From the NCBI RefSeq assembly GCF_004331285.1, contig NZ_SJOH01000003.1, positions 124,001 through 188,000 of the forward strand: a stretch of 64,000 nt of DNA, written 5' to 3'. Shown piece after piece: positions 59,958-64,000 of this stretch. The position numbers were made by a program, and so were the translations under genes. Every line of letters starts with the position of its first letter. Within the stretch, counting starts at the first letter, position 1. The notes under the pieces are model-generated. The model was not told the origin of the DNA. It saw only the letters and a program-made list of their open reading frames with translations, and did no database searches. Source of the DNA: Acinetobacter sp. ANC 3781 (GTDB lineage Bacteria > Pseudomonadota > Gammaproteobacteria > Pseudomonadales > Moraxellaceae).

Positions 59958-61163
59958 CTATTTATGCGCAGATTTATAACGCGATAATGCAGTTACTGCC
60001 ACAGCAGAGATTACCACTGCTGGCAAACTCGCCATTAAAATACCCGTGGTTCCTAAACCGAGTGCCAAGATTTTCCCGGTAAGTAATGGTCCAGTCATTG
60101 CACCCAAACGACCCAGAGAAATCGCACTGCCCACACCAGTCACTTTACCAGTACCTGAATAGAAGATTGGTGAAATGCCATAAAGAATCGACTGCCCACC
60201 TGTTGAGAAGATCCCGCCCATCACACCTGCCAGAACCAACATTGAAATAGAGGTGGTCGTGAATAATAGACTCAGGGCAACAAATAAACCGCTATAGATA
60301 ATCACTGCCATCTGCCAAAGTTTTAAGCGATCAAGCAAGTAACCCAAAGCCAAAGTTCCAATCACCGCGCCCACTTGGAATACCAACATCACCATGAATG
60401 CTTGTTGTTTTTGCAAACCTTGCTCCATGAGCAAGTTGGGTAACCAGCTAATCAAAATATAATTAATCATGAGGGTAAAGAAAAAACCTACCCAAAGTGG
60501 AAAGGTGTTTTTATATTGTTGGTCTTTAAACAATACTTGCGCCATTCCAGGAACCGCCTCTGTAGACACTTGCGCTACAGCTACAGGTTTTGGCTTATCT
60601 TTAAGAATAATGGCCATAAATGGAATAAGCGCTAACGGCGTTAAACCACCAATCAAGAACAAAGTTTGCCACTGAATCTCGGGCAATAAAATTGCCAGCC
60701 CCGCTACAAAAATTGCGCCAACGGGTAAACCACAATACATCAAGCTATTTAACTTGCCGCGATTGGCTTCCGTTGCTTCATCACCCACCACTGAAATCAT
60801 GGTCGGCATTGCCGCACCCAAGCCAAGTCCTGTAAAGAAGCGCGCTGCATATAAGATTTCGATGCTTGGTGCAATTGCAGTCAGCGACATGAAAACACCA
60901 AAAATACCAATAGATAACATCAGGACTTTCTTTTGTCCCAAATAATCCGCAATACGCCCACCAAAGAATGCCCCAAACAGCATTCCAAATACGCCTAAAC
61001 TAAAGACATACCCCATCTGAACCTGATCTAAACCGAAGGTTGCTGCAATTCCTTTCGCTGCAATACCCGGTGCTTGAAGATCGAAACCTTCAAAAAATGC
61101 GACCCAAAAACACAAAAATATCGTTAAGATTTTTTGTAGTTTCCCTGTGTGTGTTTGTGCCAT
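59958..61163 (-). CDS. MFS transporter, aromatic acid:H+ symporter type
   Basis: 401 residues with 12 predicted membrane spans. Motifs of the AAHS/MhpT group: FFEGFDLQAPGIAAKGIAATFGL in the first span, GGRIADYLGQKKVL in loop 2-3, a charged loop with RGKLNSLMYCGLPVGAIF. Probably imports an aromatic acid such as a hydroxyphenylpropionate-like compound; the substrate is not deducible here because no catabolic genes are adjacent. Confidence 0.8.
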   Translation of the reverse strand: MAQTHTGKLQKILTIFLCFWVAFFEGFDLQAPGIAAKGIAATFGLDQVQMGYVFSLGVFGMLFGAFFGGRIADYLGQKKVLMLSIGIFGVFMSLTAIAPSIEILYAARFFTGLGLGAAMPTMISVVGDEATEANRGKLNSLMYCGLPVGAIFVAGLAILLPEIQWQTLFLIGGLTPLALIPFMAIILKDKPKPVAVAQVSTEAVPGMAQVLFKDQQYKNTFPLWVGFFFTLMINYILISWLPNLLMEQGLQKQQAFMVMLVFQVGAVIGTLALGYLLDRLKLWQMAVIIYSGLFVALSLLFTTTSISMLVLAGVMGGIFSTGGQSILYGISPIFYSGTGKVTGVGSAISLGRLGAMTGPLLTGKILALGLGTTGILMASLPAVVISAVAVTALSRYKSAHK

Positions 61164-61436
61164 GATTGATCTCCATCAATAGTATACAAATCGTTTTTAC
61201 AATAACGACTCATCTCACCATTCTCTGTGCAATCGCTCGCTAGAAATAGCACTACAATAGTCGGATTTCATGGCATAAAAATATAAAAGACCCATCAAAT
61301 TAGACTTAAAAGATTAAACAAATAGACAATTTAAATCTTAGTTTTATTTATTATTATTTATTTTCAATGTTTTATATTTATAGTAGTTATTTATGATTAA
61401 ACTATACTCAAAATTGATTCATGAAAATTAAGCATT
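61164..61436. other. Intergenic region upstream of MFS gene
   Basis: AT-rich DNA with no gene. It must hold the transporter promoter, but I could not place it with confidence. Confidence 0.4.
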
Positions 61437-61463
61437 AAAAAACCCGCAAAATGCGGGTTTTTT
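61437..61463. terminator. mnmG terminator
   Basis: AAAACCCGC-AAAAT-GCGGGTTTTTT: GC-rich stem with A and T runs, just past the mnmG stop. Confidence 0.85.
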
Positions 61464-61474
61464 AAATCGGCAAA

Positions 61475-63355
61475 TTATGCAGATTTCTTAGCTTGTAGAT
61501 TCTTACGAATCGTAATCATGACGAGCTGTACTGCAGCAGGTGTAACACCTGGAATACGGCTGGCTTGTGCCAAAGTCTCAGGACGCACATCTTTCAATTT
61601 CAATGTGATTTCACGAGACAAACCAGAAACGATATCATAGTCAAAATCAGCAGGAATACGCGTTTCTTCCAGACGTTTCATCTGAGCAACATCTTCATGC
61701 TGACGGTTGATATAACCGGCATATTTCACCGCAATTTCAATTTGCTCACCCACAAATGGAGTAACTTCAGAATTTGTTAATTCTGCAATTTGAGCAAAAC
61801 TGATATTTGGACGTTTAAGTAAATCAATTGCACTACACTCTTTACTTAAATCCGCACCTGTCATCTCAACGAATTTTTTACCCATTGGATTATTTGGTGC
61901 AGCCCATAAGTGCTGTAAACGACCTGTTTCTTTCTCAACGGCTTCCATTTTTTCACAGTAAGCTGCCCAACGCGTATCATCAACCAAGCCCATTTCGCGA
62001 CCGATTGCAGTTAGACGCTGATCTGCATTGTCTTCACGCAACATCAAACGATATTCGGCACGTGAGGTAAACATACGATACGGTTCTTTAGTCCCGAGTG
62101 TAATCAAGTCATCTACAAGCACCCCCATATACGCTTCATCACGTTTTGGTGTCCATTGTTCTTGATCCCAAGCACGGCGTGCTGCGTTTAAGCCTGCAAG
62201 CAAACCTTGCGCACCGGCTTCTTCATAACCAGTGGTCCCGTTAATTTGGCCAGCAAAGTACAAATTATTGATTGCTTTGGTTTCAAGTGAGAATTTCAAT
62301 GCTTGTGGATTGAAATAATCGTATTCGATTGCATAACCCGGACGAAGAATGTGCGCATTCTCCATACCACGAATTGAACGTACCAATTCAAACTGTACGT
62401 CAAAGGGTAAAGATGTTGAAATACCATTTGGATAAAGCTCATGCGTATCCAGACCTTCTGGTTCCAGGAATATTTGGTGAGAATTTTTATCGGCAAATTT
62501 ATGGATTTTATCTTCAATTGATGGGCAATAACGCGGACCTACACCTTCAATTTTACCGGTGTACATCGGTGAACGGTCGAGTCCGCCACGGATGATTTCG
62601 TGCGTACGTTCGTTGGTATGCGTGATATAGCAGTTCACCTGTTCCGGGTGCATAGATGCATCGCCCATGAATGACATGGTTGGAGACGGAAAATCACCCG
62701 GTTGTGGCGTCATCACAGAGAAATCTACTGAACGCGCATCAATACGTGGCGGTGTACCTGTTTTTAAGCGACCGACTGGTAAATTCAATTCACGTAAACG
62801 CGCAGCCAATGAAATTGATGGTGGATCACCCGCACGACCACCGCTAGATTTTTCAAGTCCGACATGGATTACACCACCCAGGAAGGTTCCCGTAGTCAAC
62901 ACAACAGTTTTCGCATCAAAGCGAATCCCCATTTGAGTCACTACACCTTTAACTGTATCGCCTTCAACAATTAAATCATCAGCTGATTGCTGGAAAATAT
63001 CTAAGTTAGCCTGATTTTCCAGAGTTTCACGAATCGCTGCTTTAAAACGAACACGGTCTGCTTGCGCACGTGTTGCACGTACTGCAGCACCTTTACGTGA
63101 ATTTAAGATACGGAATTGAATACCACCTTTGTCGGCAGCCAATGCCATTGCGCCGCCCAAGGCATCAATTTCACGAACTAAATGCGACTTACCAATACCA
63201 CCGATGGCAGGATTACAGCTCATCTGCCCTAAAGTCTCAATGTTATGAGTTAAGAGCAAAGTCTGGCGACCCATACGCGCTGCAGCAAGTGCTGCTTCGG
63301 TACCTGCGTGACCGCCACCGATAACAATGACATCGTAAACTTTAGGATAATGCAT
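61475..63355 (-). CDS. mnmG: tRNA uridine-5-carboxymethylaminomethyl synthesis protein MnmG
   Basis: 626 residues. FAD-binding [21 protein letters not shown], GidA signatures ([49 protein letters not shown]). With MnmE it modifies the wobble uridine of several tRNAs. Confidence 0.97.
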   Translation of the reverse strand: MHYPKVYDVIVIGGGHAGTEAALAAARMGRQTLLLTHNIETLGQMSCNPAIGGIGKSHLVREIDALGGAMALAADKGGIQFRILNSRKGAAVRATRAQADRVRFKAAIRETLENQANLDIFQQSADDLIVEGDTVKGVVTQMGIRFDAKTVVLTTGTFLGGVIHVGLEKSSGGRAGDPPSISLAARLRELNLPVGRLKTGTPPRIDARSVDFSVMTPQPGDFPSPTMSFMGDASMHPEQVNCYITHTNERTHEIIRGGLDRSPMYTGKIEGVGPRYCPSIEDKIHKFADKNSHQIFLEPEGLDTHELYPNGISTSLPFDVQFELVRSIRGMENAHILRPGYAIEYDYFNPQALKFSLETKAINNLYFAGQINGTTGYEEAGAQGLLAGLNAARRAWDQEQWTPKRDEAYMGVLVDDLITLGTKEPYRMFTSRAEYRLMLREDNADQRLTAIGREMGLVDDTRWAAYCEKMEAVEKETGRLQHLWAAPNNPMGKKFVEMTGADLSKECSAIDLLKRPNISFAQIAELTNSEVTPFVGEQIEIAVKYAGYINRQHEDVAQMKRLEETRIPADFDYDIVSGLSREITLKLKDVRPETLAQASRIPGVTPAAVQLVMITIRKNLQAKKSA

Positions 63356-63612
63356 AATGGTTTGAGAGATAAAAAAGAATGACGGAGTATTATATCAAAA
63401 CTTGGAAAGATAAGTTGACAAAATGAGTCGATTTTATCAATGAAGACTTGACTGGACATACATTTGCAAAAAAGTTGAAATGTAATCATGCTTTGCAGAG
63501 TTACTATAGAAATAAAACACTTAGTGGGCAAAAATTTACGTGATTGGCATTGTTTTATTTTGGTTATTTTTTAAGCTTGATGTTGGATACATTACAAACA
63601 AAGGTATAAAAG

Positions 63613-64000
63613 ATGAATAAGAATTTCCTCCTCTCATCCATTCTATGTGGTTTATGTCTTACACCGTTTGCAGCCTCTGCCAATGATAAAGTTGAAAAGG
63701 TTTATAATGCGCAGAAATATCAACAGGTTTGTAAAGGTAAAACTCAAGGCGCTCAAGTCAGCTTTGCTTATCGAGGTGTGATCTGGAATGGTACCTGTGA
63801 ACCTCAATTCTTCCCTTCTGCAAAAAATGCTTCTGTTAATGGAGATGAAGCAGAATTAACCACTGCTTGTAGTGGAGATATGAATGCTAAAATGGCAATG
63901 GTGAATGGTACAGAAATCAAAGGAAAATGCGCTTTAGGTTTTGTACCACCTCGACCTTCAATGCAGTCTCAACCTAATATGCAACGTCAAATGCAGTCCT
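63613..64000 (+). CDS. Exported protein of unknown function, partial
   Basis: 129 codons visible from ATG 63613; runs off the window end. Signal peptide (MNKNFLLSSILCGLCLTPFA, cleaved after ASA) and a mature part with at least four cysteines (CKGKTQGAQV, GTCEPQF, TACSG, GKCALG) that may form disulfides, then a Met/Gln/Ser-rich stretch. Resembles small Acinetobacter exported hypotheticals; no function known. Confidence 0.6.
   Translation, partial: MNKNFLLSSILCGLCLTPFAASANDKVEKVYNAQKYQQVCKGKTQGAQVSFAYRGVIWNGTCEPQFFPSAKNASVNGDEAELTTACSGDMNAKMAMVNGTEIKGKCALGFVPPRPSMQSQPNMQRQMQS

Overview
The window looks like an Acinetobacter-type gammaproteobacterial chromosome (low GC). It carries most of a temperate siphophage-like prophage (about 1 to 38.6 kb, left end outside the window) joined to ordinary host DNA (about 38.7 to 64 kb). 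The genus call rests on recognised protein sequences and on the host gene order recA-recX plus the pyrH-frr-uppS-cdsA-dxr-rseP-bamA-skp-lpxD-fabZ-lpxA cluster.

Prophage, minus strand, about 31 to 1 kb. Transcription runs leftward from a Cro-like gene (30.9 kb) through an O-like replication initiator with an iteron array inside it, a DnaC-like loader, a C5 DNA methyltransferase and many small early genes. An unknown protein and a structured non-coding block (24.2-25.0 kb) follow. Next come nin-type genes (HNH protein, NinB), a phage metallopeptidase, terminase, portal, MuF-like protein, scaffold, capsid, head-tail connectors, tail tube, the tail chaperone pair G/GT with a lambda-type slippery site, tape measure and a partial distal tail gene. 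Between the tail chaperone and the tape measure sits about 6.5 kb of accessory genes: an ImmA/IrrE plus PIN (DUF4411) pair, a 28-residue membrane peptide with its own promoter, a YodC-like protein, two ribbon-helix-helix regulators around a shared operator region, a KilA-N antirepressor, and small exported or membrane proteins. Nearly every late gene is followed by a terminator-like hairpin, which implies processive antitermination or graded expression.

Prophage, plus strand, 31.1 to 37.3 kb. A CI-like S24 repressor diverges from the Cro-like gene over three 16-bp operators. Three more copies of the same operator cover a PL-like promoter at 32.3 kb that drives a tightly overlapping recombination operon (RecT, YqaJ exonuclease, HNH protein, small genes, AlpA/Xis-like protein). 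The tyrosine integrase converges on, and overlaps, the excisionase gene. Lysis genes and the other attachment site are not in the window.

Host part. yrfG-hslR, a non-coding repeat-like block, recA-recX, a response-regulator remnant, the SRP RNA gene ffs, cpoB, the envelope-biogenesis cluster (lpxA back to pyrH), rimO, a glnL-glnG (ntrB-ntrC) operon with a visible NtrC site and sigma-54 promoter, an MFS transporter, mnmG and a partial exported protein.

The items I judge most worth a second look are: the iteron array inside the replication gene, where one unit is out of frame; short palindromes embedded in the KilA-N and Rha-type regulator genes and in an adjacent intergenic region; the ImmA/IrrE-PIN module with its own promoter and operator; the G/GT frameshift; the paired OR/OL-like operator sets; and the structured non-coding block upstream of the late genes.
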